From: Rotaria macrura
Taxonomy: Eukaryota; Rotifera; Eurotatoria; Philodinida; Philodinidae
DNA length: 64,000 nucleotides
Assembly: GCA_900239685.1 (NCBI GenBank)
Contig: OENT01000245.1
Span: 62,001 to 126,000 of the forward strand
Direction: 5' to 3'
This document shows, one piece after another, positions 1-14,500 of this stretch. Below the pieces are notes generated by a model. It saw only the letters and a program-made list of their open reading frames with translations. It made no database searches and had not been told where the DNA came from. Position 1 is the stretch's first letter; each line of letters opens with the position of its first letter. The translations under genes were made by a program, and so were the position numbers.

Positions 1-3000
1 CTGAAAATAAGACACTCGGTTTTCAATATTGCGACTGAAGCATTAATCAGTCTATTTCCTGGTCGCGACTAGTTAAATATTCGTGTTAGAAAATTATTCA
101 TGAAAAGATTGTTCTCACTGACATGGCCTTGGAATGTAAAATATTCACTCTTGACCTTAACTTTCGATTAGTCCTACTTAGTTCTCCTATACTGGAATAG
201 TGAAAGAAATATTACCTGAAGAAAATGGTATGCCAGCATTTACAGTCACTGTTATCATCTTTTAACCCAGATAGTCGAGGACAATCAAAAATTTCCCGTT
301 TGTTACGGTCGATAATAAACAACTTTCATTTTGTAAATCAAATATTTTCATGTGATATGAAACTAGATTTCCCAATGGTTCGATAGCATGCTTTGATCAC
401 AATCAAATGATTGTTAGATTTTTGGAACTAGAACGACCTAAACTTGATCAAAGTTAAGTTGACAATACTATGAAGAAAATACCCTTGAACTTGTTGATGA
501 AAAGCATCTTGAGAAATATTTTTTTTTATTACTTACTAATAACTCTCTTGTAGTTTTAATTCGAACATAAGTTGATGAACATGCTCGATTGAAAAACAAA
601 AAAATTCTGCACAGAAAAGAGAACAGCAATATTCTCGTCTCTTTTATCCTGGTTCCAACACAAGCTCATCTCTTCAAAAGAAAACTGTTGATTTATCAGT
701 ATTCTACGCCTATCATTTGAACTATGATTTGATAACAAAGGATAAACCGATATAATCGTACCCACTGGAAGAATGTATGTCATCAGTTAAAAGAATAGAA
801 TGTGATCACCATGTTATCAAAATGTTCTGTTGAACACTCTTCCTAGCATCAACATTTCATAGAAACTGCTTTACTATCGAAAACGATCTGCTTCCTTAAG
901 ACTGACACAAAAACGGTGTACTCCGCTTGGAGTAATGCGATTTTGAGGAATTAATCAAAAAGTGTAACAATTCGAAGATCTAAACTGGTTGAATATCCTA
1001 ACAACGAACAAGTTAAGAAATAATCACGAAAAAGATAGACGATCTTATCTATATTTACATAATACTACAAAACAATATTCTATTTGAATAGATAGTTTTA
1101 AGTTACGGTAGAATTTTTCGACGAACAACTAATGTCTATTAGTATCACTTAGATTGCAAATTTACTGATATTTATGTATTCGATATCAGTGGAAAATATT
1201 ATAAAGCAATGATTGTGAGAATCGTATTCTCATAATTATTCGTTGATAAGTATTTTGTTCTCGAAAACATCAATTATGCTCCGACCACTGGAAAATTGCT
1301 ATGAAACTATGTAAACACAAATTTGATAGGTGACAATTTTAAAAGACGTCAACACATGATCTCGGTGAATCACATATACAATAATTTCCTATATCATAGT
1401 ATCAAGTAAATGCATCATACTTTGTTTTTCTTGCTATCGCTATTGCTATGTTGATCGTAGCGATCGGTGAATCTTATCGAACTGTTGAGAAGTCAAGTTT
1501 GACCATTTATTGAGATGTTCGATAAAAGAACTGTTGCACTATCATCAAGACCTTTTTTTTGAGTACAAACATGAAATAATATCATTTTCAGACACCATCG
1601 ATCATAGTTTCATATAAAAAAAACAATATTTTTTTGAGGTGGACTATAGTATTTGTTACTCATCATCCAGACTTCATTCAAATGCAAAGAACAAAGCCGA
1701 TTAAATCGAAGTTTTACGTCAAAAATGAATAATTATACGACGCTTGTACAAACGTATAGCTGGAAGCTTCTCTATGGCATTTAATGTTCGAAATAGCGAG
1801 CACTATTAATAGCTATTCAGTATTTCAACTACCGTAGCAATGCATGACGCATACTGTTTGAAATATTTTAAAAACCACTCCAGCGTGAACAATCTTCTCG
1901 TGATTCAGTTTCTAAGACGAATACACAAACTAATCAAAATCGCACAGACACTCGAAGCTGCAAGACTCAACATCGGTGAATCCATTTTGATGTTTTTCAT
2001 TGAGCAGACGAGTACTCGAATGAGTAATAAGATTAGGGGGTCTCAATGCAATTTTCATAACCGAAGTTTCATTCGTGATTATTCGACTTAAAATAATAAG
2101 AAAATATCTTTTCTAAGAAATCCTACATCTGTTTCAAAACAAAAGCGCTCACAAACTTAATTTCTTCTTATATTATACTCAGTCTAAGAAGCTTTTATTC
2201 GTAAAGCAACAGAAAATTCTATGGTTCGTTTGATAACCGCTATTACTGAATCATTGTTCAAAATTAAACCTTGTCTTTCTTTTTCTACAAAACGACCATG
2301 TCACATTGGTTATTCGAGACCAATCAATCTGAATAGAATCTCATCATGAACAAAAATCAATCAACATTATTGAATTCATGATGAATACAATGTTTTATCC
2401 TATTTAATTTCTTCAGACAGCCCTATCAAATAATACCATAGTTTTCTTTCTTCAATTAACACTACATAAAAGAAAAACACTAGTTAAAACCAGCCAAATT
2501 TTTATTTATCTTTCGATAAATGATTTACTCAACTGATGAATCTTATTCAAGTCTAGATGGCACTTATTTGCAAAAATTTGTTCATGAATTCGTTTCTAAA
2601 TCAAAAGAATGGTAGACGCTCTATTATTTTTCTTATCTATCGTTTATTGATGATAGATTTGACATCGTTTCATGTCTATGTACATACTTAAATAGAAGAT
2701 TTTCCTCGAAAATTATTTTAAAAAATTCGAGAAATTTAACATTCGTTGAAAATATGAAACTATGTGGAAAGTAAAAAGAATCGATTTTTTCCTACCTATA
2801 GACTATAGAAGGATGTTGTCATTGAAGATCTACCAAATAAAAAAAAATTCAATTCAATCGATTCTACGAACAGTTGATAATGTGATTTACTTTCTGTAAA
2901 AAAATGATTTTGTAAGACAATGTTAAAAACAGAAAATATCTATGTCGATTCATTAATTCAACTAGCAATACATATGCGTATCTGAATCTAATTTAGAAAA

Positions 3001-5700
3001 CAAAAACGAGTGCACATTCGAATTCTAAATGCCTATTGATATCAATCAACAACTCTCGTCACCATCTCCATGCATTAAATTCACTTCTCAATGGTAATAA
3101 AAACATGTACACAAATTTTGTATTAATATACTACGATAATATGTTTTATGTATTGTTTTTCTCGGACATGTTCTACCTATATAGTGATGTTCATTGACTC
3201 ATCATGATTGTAAAAGTTGAGTGACTTTTTTAAATAACTATTGTTGAATTGATGCTCCCCTGGTACATAAATACTATTGCAAATATGAAAACTGCTAGGT
3301 GTTTAAATTTGCACATATAACGATAGATTTATAGAAACTATATTGGTTAAAAACGAACGTGATTTGAAACAAATACCTTTTGTTTGTTTTTCTTAGCCGT
3401 TATTTGCCTTTCGTAGACATAAATAGTGAGTATGTACGTCGAAAGCAACATTCTATAGAAAAGAAATATTTCTGCATCTTAAAAGTGCATTTAAAAGCGG
3501 AGTGCTTATTATCAATACTAACCAATCTCAAAAGTAAGAATTTAGATACATTTATGTCGAGGATAATTGAATCGCAATATAAAGAGAACGATTTCAATGA
3601 AACGTTTGCAAAAAGAAAACTAACTGAAAAAATAGAGTTCTTCCTAACTTAAGTTTATGTGAAGTACGTATTCTTTTCTTCTTTGTTAAGAACTGCTTTT
3701 ATTGTTACATTTTCAAGAGCCATTTATTCAATGCTATTCTTCAGACGAGCATTATAATATCATTAGAAAATTCAAGAAATTCATCGAGTTAGATCATTAC
3801 AGAATTGATGATTAATTACTATTTTCAGACAATAGTTTATCGAAATTCTACCTGAGTCATTTTTTATCGATGATTACTTAGTGTCAAGGTTCAATAGTGA
3901 AATACCATTGGTTCTTTAATTGCATACAATTTTAATAATTATTACACCTTTGACGAAACAAAACCATAAACACATCATGAATTTTATTTCGTGTTTCGAA
4001 TTATGTAAAAACTACTAGAATTTTTCACTGAATTACCAATTTAAAAGTTGACGCAATTTTCATCATCTAATTGATCTAAAAAGGATCAATGGATCTTGAG
4101 AAGATCTCAATTTCTTAAAAACTTGCTGTCAAATAATCTGTATTTTCTAATTAGATTCAAACAATAATGAATAACCTTGTGTGTTTGTGTGTGTGCTTCT
4201 TTTTTGCATCCTGTCGACTAACTATAATTATGCTATAGTCATATTTCTACTAGCTTTTCTGCTGCTAATGATGTCTTCGATCGACATTGAATCTAATTGA
4301 ATGAAAATCTTTCATATAAATATTATTAACATTACACATCTCATCCGTAAAGTCTATAAATTTACGTATCATACACACCTTTTATTTCTTTTTAAAGAGT
4401 AATTCTTACATTCATAATCTGCGATATCAATAGATCATATGCAAAGACAGGAAAACAAATGATTCTTACGTATATTTTATAAAGTTTCTTTTATTCTCGA
4501 TTTGATAGTTTATGTACATTCAAAAGAAGGAAGATTATCATGGAATAAATTCTATGAATCGAAAGACATTTTTGGAATTTTGTTCGGTTAATAACATCAA
4601 AAGAATATGATGAAAGATAGAAACTTATTCATTGAATTTTAATAGATTTTATCTATGACACATATAAGTCTTATCGAAATATAAAAGATTATTTGTCGAT
4701 GATTTCTATTAATGTGTTTTAACATGAAAGAGAGATTCAATGATGGAAGAATACAATTTAAAGTTCTTTTAAGAATACAAATCTACTTCTATTATCATGG
4801 ACGAAAAATATCAATATGATTTGAAAATAAGTTCCATATTTCAATGTTGAAATTTTCTTCCGCTGACTTTATCTTGAAAAAATTTTGTAAATTGATAATA
4901 ATTGATAATTAGAAACTTGTCGATTAGTTAAGTAACGAATGAAGTAGAAATTTAACATTATTTCATCATTTGACTTTCTAATCGAATTTATTCCGGCAAT
5001 ATTTGATTAAAATAATTATTCCATTAAAAAAATCTGAATTATTACATTTAACAGTAGTCAAAACATCAGATTCATATTCATGCGGACGAATCTATAATAT
5101 CTAAACTATAATTCTAGATAACCTAATAGTGAATTGATTGGTAGTGTGAATCATACGTCAATGTTGGCGACAAATCAAATAAAAATTCAAATGAGATATT
5201 TCCTTTTTCTACTTTGCATAATCGTTCATATTTTATAACATGAGTCTCATAGAAAATATGTATTTTCCTTCTATTCATCAAATCTATTCAATTTGTTAAA
5301 AATAGTTTTGACATCAAACAGTAAAATCAGTATACATCTCTTGTTTTAGACTTAATGTTTTAGAATTAGAAAACAAGAAGAAATTCTTTCATCTGAATTA
5401 TTTATGTTGGTTTTGGTTGAGACAAAATATGATATTAGCATGAACAGATATTTTCTTCTCTTTGTTATATTTATATTATGTAACAAAGCAAATGTCTGCG
5501 GTATAATAGTTCTTGTTTTATCAATTACGGTTAACATCGTTTCAATGAAAGGATTCATGTAAAACATACGAAATAGATTATAACTTAACAAAATCCACGT
5601 ATCATCAAATACGAACTCGATAGTACAATGACGATTGCTTCATGAATCGTACTTTTGTTTTCTTGTTCGTAGCTTATAAAGATTTAATTTAATTTCCATG
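1..5700. other. No recognisable gene (AT-rich intergenic or intronic DNA)
   Basis: Open frames here are short (under about 95 codons), AT-driven and without recognisable domains on either strand. I see no tRNA or rRNA and no strong repeat. It may be intergenic DNA or part of a long intron or 5' regulatory region belonging to the cholinergic locus to the right; the sequence does not decide between these. Confidence 0.55.
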
Positions 5701-8700
5701 AATTCTCAATATATCCCCTTTTTCCGAACAATATGTGTTGGAATTTGACGTCACTATTATTATCATTTATTTTTCTCTTTCTTCCCCCTCTTTCTCTCTC
5801 TCTCTCTCTTCCACTTTCCACTCCCTTACTATTATCTTTTTCTCAGGCTCAACATAAAAAAAACAATCATTCTAAGAAACCAAAAACAAATGATAATGGT
5901 TCAATTAAATCAAGTGTCAGAAAAAAAAAGTCCAAAATATTTATTCACATTAGCATTTGTGCTAGAAATTCAAGAGAAAGAAACTATTAGCGAGATACGG
6001 TTTTCTTTTTTGTTCAGCATTTTGATTCATTGGACCAAAGAAAATCTATTTTCAGATTATCTATTTCGGCAAGCTTCTGTTGATGAATTCTGATGGTAAT
6101 ACACACGAATGGTTTCGTGATACAATTGTGTTTCGATCAAAAAGGACAAAATCATATGAATGTGAAAAAAGTTTAATCTCGCACGACTAAACATAATAGA
6201 TAAAAAAAAGATGTAGATAGACAAATGCATCAACCATAATGAATTGCATGAATTATTTTAACTATTTTACAATTCTATACAAAATAGAAATAGATATACG
6301 AAGTTACATTTTCTTTCTTTGTTTTTTCACACCGGCAAAATTATTTATAGGATGTGAATCTACATGGAATAGCTCATTTGGGCGTTAAAAGTCTCTGTAC
6401 AATCATCATTATCATCATCAGATGGATTCGAACACTGTAATTGGTGAGGATTTTCCGTTTCCTCTCGTCGCTATTTCCTCATCTTGAAGTTAACTATGTC
6501 AATGAATGATAAAAAAGACATTTGCCTGAGTTTTGTATCTATCTATCTATCTATCTATATATATACATGTCTTGACTTTATATCATGCCATCCAACAGGG
6601 ATAGGTAAGAGAAAAGTTTTGATTCTATTTGATTATCATACATTAACAAAAAATAACTTTTCTTCTACTCTTCCAATTAACATGGTTGAAGATGACATAG
6701 CATACAATCAATTTTACATATATATATATATACTAAAAAAAACTTTTAGAAAAACAGCTCATTTTTCTCGTCTCGTTTTTCTCATTTTTTTTTCACCTTC
6801 ATATAAAGAAATCTCTTATAGATGAATATATAGACAGTTTTTCTTATTGATAATCAACAATCACTTTCTCGACTTTTGGCGATTTATTCGAATGATTTTT
6901 CTTTCTCTGACTACCAAGTGTGTATCCGTTCGGAGTTTTGAATTATTATTCTTGCCCGTCATTATAGATCGGCAATGGCGGAAATCTTGCACATTCAATT
7001 AAAAACTCTGCTTCATGAATCAGGGCAAGAAACGAGAAAGAGAAAGAGTGGCAGCCGCACATTTGTATATATATTTATACAAATCATCAATTAACCATTT
7101 GCACCTATGTTTGCCGTCGTCATTGTCGTCGAACAAAGACAAACTCTCGGCCAGTCACTCTTCTTTCTTCACACTCTTGTCGAACTACAGTCGCATCTCA
7201 TCAGTAATTTTTCATCATTTTCCTTTTTCTTTTTTGAGACTTGCTATCTTGTTTTGCAAATGACCTCCCCCCCCCTCTATTAAAAAGAAAGAAACACAGA
7301 AAAGGAGAGGGTGAGAGAGAGAGAGAGAGAGGGACAGAGAGAAAGCGCACATATAAGAAGAGTGTAATAACACGGTTTGAATTTGATGAGCATGTTCTTC
7401 CTTATCGTCGAATAGAAGAGCGTGCTACAAGCTATTATCGATCAAGAGTTGCTGCAGCAGCATGAACCCGGAAGCTGGATGAGCATCACTATTATACGCA
7501 TGTGCTGTGATTATTTGTTGTCACGCCCCATGAATATTACAAACTTATACTAAGACTAGTATTTAAAAAGAAAATTATTGTAGACTTTCGTCTTTTCAAA
7601 TCAATCTAGTTGTTACTGTTCTGATTTGTTGTTTTACAGACCATGCCTCAAGGGCCTTGTTCACTTCAATAATAGTAATATTAGCTCATTAGACTATCCT
7701 AAATTGTTGGTACTCATGAAAAAATTGTTGTCATTTTCAATCAAGGACAGTACTAATAGAACTGCTTGTTGTTTTTGTAAAGAAATTGTGCAAATGACGA
7801 GAAGACAGATAGAGATAGACATAGAAGGAGGAGAGAGAGAGAGAGAGAGGGAGGGAATGAGGTTATAATGAAATTCGATTTGTTCGAATAACAAAGATCA
7901 AGAAATCAAATCGATCTAGCATGGTATATTTGTGTGGGTACGCTTCGTCAAATCATTCAGGCAAAGTTAGATTTGTCTTCTCTATCTCGTGCATTTCTCA
8001 GTCGACAAGAGGGAGAGAGAGCAAGCGAATAATTTCATTTCCCATTTCACGATCTACACAGAGTCTCGTATCTTCTTTTTCTTCTTCGTCATCCTTTTCT
8101 TTCTGGTTGTCTTCTCCTTTTTCTTCATTGCTCGATGCAGCAAAGCGATTAATGTCATCATCGCACGATCAACCATTTCTAATCAGGATTTAAGCGAATG
8201 ACGAAAATCTCTCTCTCCCTTTCTTTTTTAGCTATTATTTTTTTGTATTCTTATTCGTCGTATTCAGTTGAGATTTACTATGAACGCCAGATCAAATCTA
8301 GGAATGTAATTCGGCTCTATGCGTCACTTGTTTACGAACGTGTTCATGCATGTAATGGTTTGAGCGAGATAAAATTGAAGATAGAAGGAAACACTCGTCA
8401 TCGTCGTATCCTAACCGAATAGACGTGGCAATTGAATAGGAACATCATCGTTCACTAAATTATGGCAATTGTACCGTTATCATCGTTGTCGTTTCGTGCT
8501 CATGCCGGCATTCCCATCGTATAATAGGATTAGGTGGTCAGACTGCCGAGATGCATATATGTAGAAGCGAGAGGTTCAACCCCGGAGCGTATTCAATATA
8601 AGACGAAGATAAAAAAACAGAAATGATGATGAAACCCTGGCAATTAGATCGCACGATAGATTATCTTGAATTTATTTTTTTTATCTCTTTTCATATATAT

Positions 8701-8971
8701 ATATATATAAATATATATATATATACATCTAATGATTTCAATAGACTTCGTATGTTCATTACACTTCAAACATTCGATGAATACTTGAACTTTTTTGTTT
8801 CCTACATCATTTTTTGCTTTTTTCTTTCTTATATTGTTAAATATAAATTGAAAAATGAAAAAAAAGACATGATACATACACTCTATTCTTAGATTTAATG
8901 ACGAGAGTAATTATTTTTGTATATTAAATTAAAGCAACATATCTATATCTGTATCGACATACATATTTATC
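5701..8971. promoter_or_regulatory. Low-complexity upstream region of the cholinergic locus
   Basis: No convincing protein is encoded here. The stretch differs from the left part in having pyrimidine- or purine-rich tracts (CT run near 5787-5810, GA runs near 7312-7330 and 7830-7850), a C9 run at 7267-7275 and AT repeats near 8694-8725. In animals VAChT and ChAT usually share an upstream non-coding first exon, so such an exon and its promoter are expected here. A donor-like ATAG|GTAAGAG at 6601-6611 and an acceptor-like AG near 8933-8934 before the VAChT ATG are possible borders. This is inference only. Confidence 0.3.
7312..7330. repeat. (GA)n microsatellite
   Basis: Uninterrupted GA dinucleotide run within a purine-rich stretch. 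A second GA run lies near 7830-7850. Confidence 0.85.
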
Positions 8972-11074
8972 ATGGATAAAATATTAAATATAATTAAGCA
9001 ACAGTTATCCTATGGATGGGATACTTTACAAGATATTATTAATGTTCCAAAAAGGCAACGGCGAATTATTATGGTCATTGTATGTGTTGCTTTATTACTT
9101 GATAATATGCTTTATATGGTTATTGTAAGTATTTGAAATGGACTACTTACTATTATAGATATGAATGATTTCGATTTTTATATGGTAATGTTGTGTGTTT
9201 AGGTCCCGATTATTCCTGATTATTTGCAAAGTATAGGAGCATGGACATCAAGTAAGAGTAATGTGTCAACAACGACATCAATAAATGGCAAAGTTTCAAA
9301 AGTGAATAATAATGACGATGATGATAATTCTGAAGATGTTGCTGTTGGAACATTATTTGGTTCAAAAGCCATGATTCAACTATTAGTTAATCCATTTAGT
9401 GGTGCATTAATCGATCGTATTGGTTATGATATTCCAATGTGTATAGGTCTTGGTGTCATTTTTTTATCAACAACGACATTTGCATTTGGCCGTTCGTATG
9501 GTGTTTTGTTTCTAGCTAGAAGTTTACAAGGTGTTGGTTCAGCTTTTGCCGATACATCTGGCTTAGGTAGATTTCAAAAACAAAGAAACATCCTAAGAAA
9601 ATTGAATAGACAAAATCTATTGCATGTTTTACTTTAGCAATGATTGCTGATCGATATACTGATGAAGGTGGTCGTACTAGACAGTTGGGTATTGCATTAG
9701 CCTTTATTTCATTTGGATCTCTTGTTGCTCCACCGTTCGGCGGTTTGTTTTCAATAATCAAAACACTTCAGATATGAAATAATAGTAGTGATTTTGTTTT
9801 GCTCGTTTGAAGGTATACTCTATGAGTTTTTCGGTAAACGTGTTCCATTTTTAACATTGGCTTTTATTGCTTTATTTGATGGTATTCTATTGTTTATTGT
9901 AATGCGTCCGAATCGTCTTCGTCAAGCGTTTGATTTTTCAAATAATGTCGATGTAGAGAAGCCAAAAGGAACACCTATATGGCGCTTATTAATAGATCCA
10001 TACATTGCGGTGTGCGCCGGAGCTTTGGCTATGGTAAGACTGAGTCGAAAAAGAAAAATATTCAAATCAATTCCATTGTTTTTATTTTAATTGCATTCTA
10101 CTAAAACTAAAATAGGCTAATGTTGGTTTGGCTTTTCTTGAACCGACAATATCAATATGGATGCGTGAACAAATGAATGCTACCGAATGGCAAATGGGTT
10201 TAATATGGTTACCAGGTTTTATTCCTCATATCAGTGGAGTTTTTTTGACCGTTAAACTTAATGAACGTCATCCTAAATATCAATGGCTAATCGCTTGTAT
10301 TGGCCTTGCTCTTCAAGGAACTATGTGTGTTTTTATACCATTTTGTAAAAATTTCGGTACACTGATGATACCTATTAGTGGAATATGTTTTGGTATGTTC
10401 TACAGAGAAATTAGTACTATGTTTTTTTTTCAATGAATACATTTCTCTATTCTAAAGGAAATGCTTTGGTAGACACAGCTTTATTACCTACGCTTGCATA
10501 TCTTGTTGACATTCGTCATACATCAGTTTATGGGTACGTTTTTTTGAACAGTAAACTTCTTTTTCTTTTCCACCGTATGTCCAGAAGACGAAATATTTTT
10601 ACATATGCGTATCGTTGTTTTACTTGTAGATCGGTCTATGCTATTGCTGATATATCGTATTCACTTGCCTATGCAATGGGCCCAATATTAGCCGGTTCAA
10701 TTGTTTATGCAACAAATTTTCTTACATTAAATATACTTATATTTATTAGTAATATTGCTTATGCACCGGCATTGTATATTTTAAGAAATTTTTATACATA
10801 TAAACCAATGGAAAATGATGAATTAACATCATTTGCACATCAACCGTTACATAATGAACCTGATGATGACAATTATTTAAGATCAGTTGCTAACAATAGT
10901 TACAGTACAACAAATGTATATGATTCATCAGTAAATGCTTGGCCGATATCAACAACACCAACGATGGTTATGACAAAAGAAGATCAATATCCACAATTGA
11001 ATATGATCGGTCAACAAGGTGCAGTACGTTTTCAATCGAAATCAAGAAATACTGTTGAATATGATGATTTTTAA
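8972..11074 (+). CDS. SLC18A3: Vesicular acetylcholine transporter (VAChT, SLC18A3/unc-17 type)
   Basis: Proton-coupled major-facilitator antiporter that loads acetylcholine into synaptic vesicles. Exons: 8972-9124, 9203-9566, 9638-9742, 9813-10033, 10116-10392, 10458-10533, 10630-11074, joining in phase to 546 aa (family about 530-600). Membrane segment 1 carries the family string [19 protein letters not shown] with Asp44. It is followed by a polar lumenal loop rich in Ser, Thr, Asn and Asp with an NVS glycosylation site. [10 protein letters not shown] and [20 protein letters not shown] match SLC18 loops. Asp379 in [16 protein letters not shown] corresponds to the transport-essential Asp of segment 10. 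VAChT rather than VMAT is favoured by DTALLPT, by [12 protein letters not shown] and by ChAT lying directly downstream. The cytoplasmic C-tail is acidic, then Asn/Thr/Ser-rich; I do not see the vertebrate-type dileucine signal. Confidence 0.95.
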
Positions 11075-11092
11075 ATGGAAAAAAAATACTGT

Positions 11093-11104
11093 GGGGGGGG
11101 GGGG
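11093..11104 (+). repeat. G12 homopolymer in VAChT 3' UTR
   Basis: Twelve consecutive G residues 18 nt after the VAChT stop, unusual in such AT-rich DNA. Could form G-quadruplex structures in the mRNA or be length-variable. Confidence 0.9.
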
Positions 11105-11470
11105 CCGGTGATGTATGTCTGTATTTATTTTAGGGAAATTCTCTCTTTCAGTTTTTCTTCTTGTTCGTTTTTCTATTCCGAAATTTGTCGTTTGTCCTTC
11201 GATGTGAATGAGAGTTTGCCTTCATTGTTTTATTCATTCCTTCTACAATACATATTATCACTCACGTAGTCTGTGTGATGATCTGTAACAAATAAACCAA
11301 TATATCACAATACATATCAAATGAAATTGTGTACAAAGAAAATTGTGCCTGTTTGTGTATGTTTGTATTGATGTATGTATTTTATTTTATTTTATTTTCT
11401 TTTATGCGAATTTTGTCATTTAAAATAAATTATTTGTAGTTCAATGTCGTTATTGTCTATCATTTATAAA

Positions 11471-11487
11471 CATATCCTTTTTTTTAG
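11471..11487 (+). promoter_or_regulatory. Splice acceptor just upstream of the ChAT start codon
   Basis: A pyrimidine tract (CCTTTTTTTTAG) ends at 11487, 33 nt before the ChAT ATG. In the conserved cholinergic locus a shared 5' exon upstream of VAChT is spliced over VAChT to the first ChAT coding exon. This acceptor is placed exactly where that splice, or an SL trans-splice, would land. Confidence 0.6.
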
Positions 11488-11520
11488 ATAAAAAGAAAAA
11501 TAAAGAAAAGAGAATAGGTG

Positions 11521-14500
11521 ATGGTTGAAAATCTGTCATCTCAATTACCGACATTAGAAAAATACATCGGACGTATTAAACGACAACAAACTGAAGATAA
11601 AGATTGTCTGAAATGGGACATTGAGGTGAGCTGTAGATATTGAAAGACAATAGAAAGAAATGTATGGTAATACTATCCTAGTATATTATAGAAAGATTTA
11701 CCTCATCTACCGGTGCCAAATTTAGATGCCACGTTAACTAAATATCTCCGTTGTTTGGAACCAATACAATCACGAGATGAATTCGATCGAACAAAACTGT
11801 TGGTAGATCAATTTCGTTCTCCTCACAGTAATATTGGACAACGTCTACAAGATATGCTTATTGAACATGCAGCTAAATCTGAGAATTATGTATGTTATAT
11901 TATTGAGAATAGAAGGAGCTATCGTAGAAACAATAAAATCTATCTTACTTTGTGTTAAGGCTGTAGATTGGTGGTTAGAAGATATGTATCTTGCGAATCC
12001 TCTTCCATTACCAATTAATTCAAATCCAGCATTTGTGCTACCTCAGCAACATTTCACAGACATCGACGACTATTTAAAGTAAAGCAATTAACTTTAGATG
12101 TTGAAAACGAGAAAAAGAAATCGTTTCGTTTCGTTTTCTATAGATTTATAGCTAAATTAATATCGGGTATACTAGATTATAAAGTATTAATTGATGCGTA
12201 AGTAAAATTGAAATTTCAGAATCATTCTGTTGCTACACATACTTTTCAATTCCATAGTCGAGCATTGCCTGTCGATCGAGCAACAAGTCGTGAGAAAGGT
12301 CAACCATTTTGTATGGAACAATATTATCGTTTGTTTTCATGTTATCGCATGCCCGATATAAATAGTGATCGTCTTATACAAATACGTAACAATCAAGTAG
12401 CTTATCATCAGGGTGAACATGTGATTGTGGCATATCGAAATCAATTTTTTATTTTAAATGTTGTCATTAACTTTACACGATTGGATGAAGATGATATTTA
12501 TACATTATTAAGACGTATCATTCAAATAGCGGATGATGATCCATGGGCTACTGATGAAGTTGGTATTTATACATCACTACCAAGACGTACCTGGGCCAAT
12601 GTACGAACAGAATTAATGAAAGGTAAAAAGCAAAGTGGAAATTATGTCTGGAAAAGAACACAATAGGATTGATTTACGAATCGATTGACTAACTAAATAT
12701 AGTAATTCAACATGTTGAGCAAGAAAACAACTTCGATCAGAGATGATAGGGGATAATCATGTTAACAACAGATAAATCTAAATAGGAAGAAAAACGATAA
12801 AGATCTTTTTAAATTTAACAAGAAAAGTCTTGTGAGTACTAAATAACTGTAGTATCAAAACTAATTAAGTGAATAGAAAAGAACGAAAAATAAACGATGA
12901 ATATTCAAAAAACCTAATTTTTCTCTCTAGTTTCTTGCAGCAATCATATTACTAGATAAGCACTGTAATGTTTTTATTGGATGGCAGAGGAACACAAAAA
13001 CTAATCTTTGAATTTTTATCATTTTATTTTACATGGACATATGTAGTTCACAAAACTAGTCTATTACGAAATTTTCCGTTCTATTTCTTTTTGTTTTTAT
13101 ATTTAAATAAGAAAATCGAAGCTGTCTCTTTGAATATGAGCCATCAGAATGATTCTCTTTCAATGGAAATTTATTTATCCTACAAAAGAGATTGCGAGAA
13201 GATATAGAATATTCATAGGCAAGCATTATTATTAATAATTATTATTGCTCAAAATTAACAGTTTTGATATTCATATTCCAGGTGCATAAACTAAGGACAT
13301 GAACTAATCGTTTTTTGAATATCATTCTGTATCATTCGATTAGGGCCTATGTATAACTCATTTAGATTTTATGAAAATGATCTATTGTATGACATATCTT
13401 TCTTGTTCGAATACATAATTATTTTATTGTCTTTTGCATTAATATTGAATTTAATTGTCCTTGTTTTTTTTTTTCTACAGATGCACTAAATCGAGATTCA
13501 CTTGATCTTATTGAACGGTGTATCTTTCTTGTATGTTTGGATCAAGCAGATTCAATTGATTTAGATGAAGATGATGATTTTGTCAATTTTAATAAACGAA
13601 TAAAACGTGACTTTGTGTCATTAGGTGAGCAAATATTGCATGGAGGAAAAACTATTCTCAATGCAGCAAACCGTTGGTATGATAAAACGATGCAATTTAT
13701 CATTGGTACTGATGGTATACTTGGTTTAAATTATGAGCATTCACCGGCTGAAGCCATTGCTGTTATTCAATTGATTGAACATCTTTTTAAATACATGCAA
13801 GTTCAATAGGATACGCTGATTTCGAAGTTCTATCTCTATTTATTAAAATTTAAAAACCTAGGGATGAGAAAAGCCGTGACAGATTTCATCGTTCGAAATC
13901 AATATGTGAACTTCCAATCCCACATCGATTAAAATGGAATTTAAATAATTATTTAAGACAACATCTATCTCTGTCAAAAGAATTACTACAAAAGTAATAA
14001 TTACATAAGATCATATGAAGAAAGAAGATTAGGAATAAGAAAATTTTCATTATTCATTTAGTTCAATCAATGATTTTGATTTATATATTCTGAAATTTAT
14101 GGATTATGGAAAAGATTTCCCGAAAGAACATAATATGAGTCCCGATGCATTTGTTCAAATGTGTCTTCAATTTACTTATTATAAGTTTGTATTTGAAATA
14201 TAAATCATCGAAATAAAAGATCTGTAGAAATAATCAAAACAATCATATGACTTTTTCATTTAGATTGTATAATAAACTTGTGTCAACATATGAAAGTGCA
14301 TCGACACGACGATTTCATTTTGGTCGTGTTGATAATATTCGTGCTAATACACCTGAAGCACTTGAATGGGCACGAGCCATGGCTGATGAAAGTGATAATA
14401 TGTCAGCTGTTGAAAAATTACGTTTATTTCGACAAGCCATGCAAGCACAAACTGATCTCATGATTCAAGTAAATATGAGAAGAATACAAAACCGATATAG

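Larger units (their letters stand above)
11075..11487 (+). other. VAChT 3' UTR and VAChT-ChAT spacer
   Basis: No coding sequence. It holds a G12 run just after the VAChT stop, polyadenylation-type AATAAA at 11291-11296 and 11424-11429, and ends in a pyrimidine-rich splice acceptor (AG at 11486-11487). Gene spacing is only 446 nt from VAChT stop to ChAT ATG. Confidence 0.7.

Noticed and set aside
5733-5990. Plus-strand frame with Leu/Ser-rich start
   Set aside because: Produced by a CT repeat; no conserved sequence, splice context or domain.
8515-8590. GGTTCAACCCC suggestive of a tRNA T-loop
   Set aside because: No acceptor stem or anticodon arm can be folded around it.
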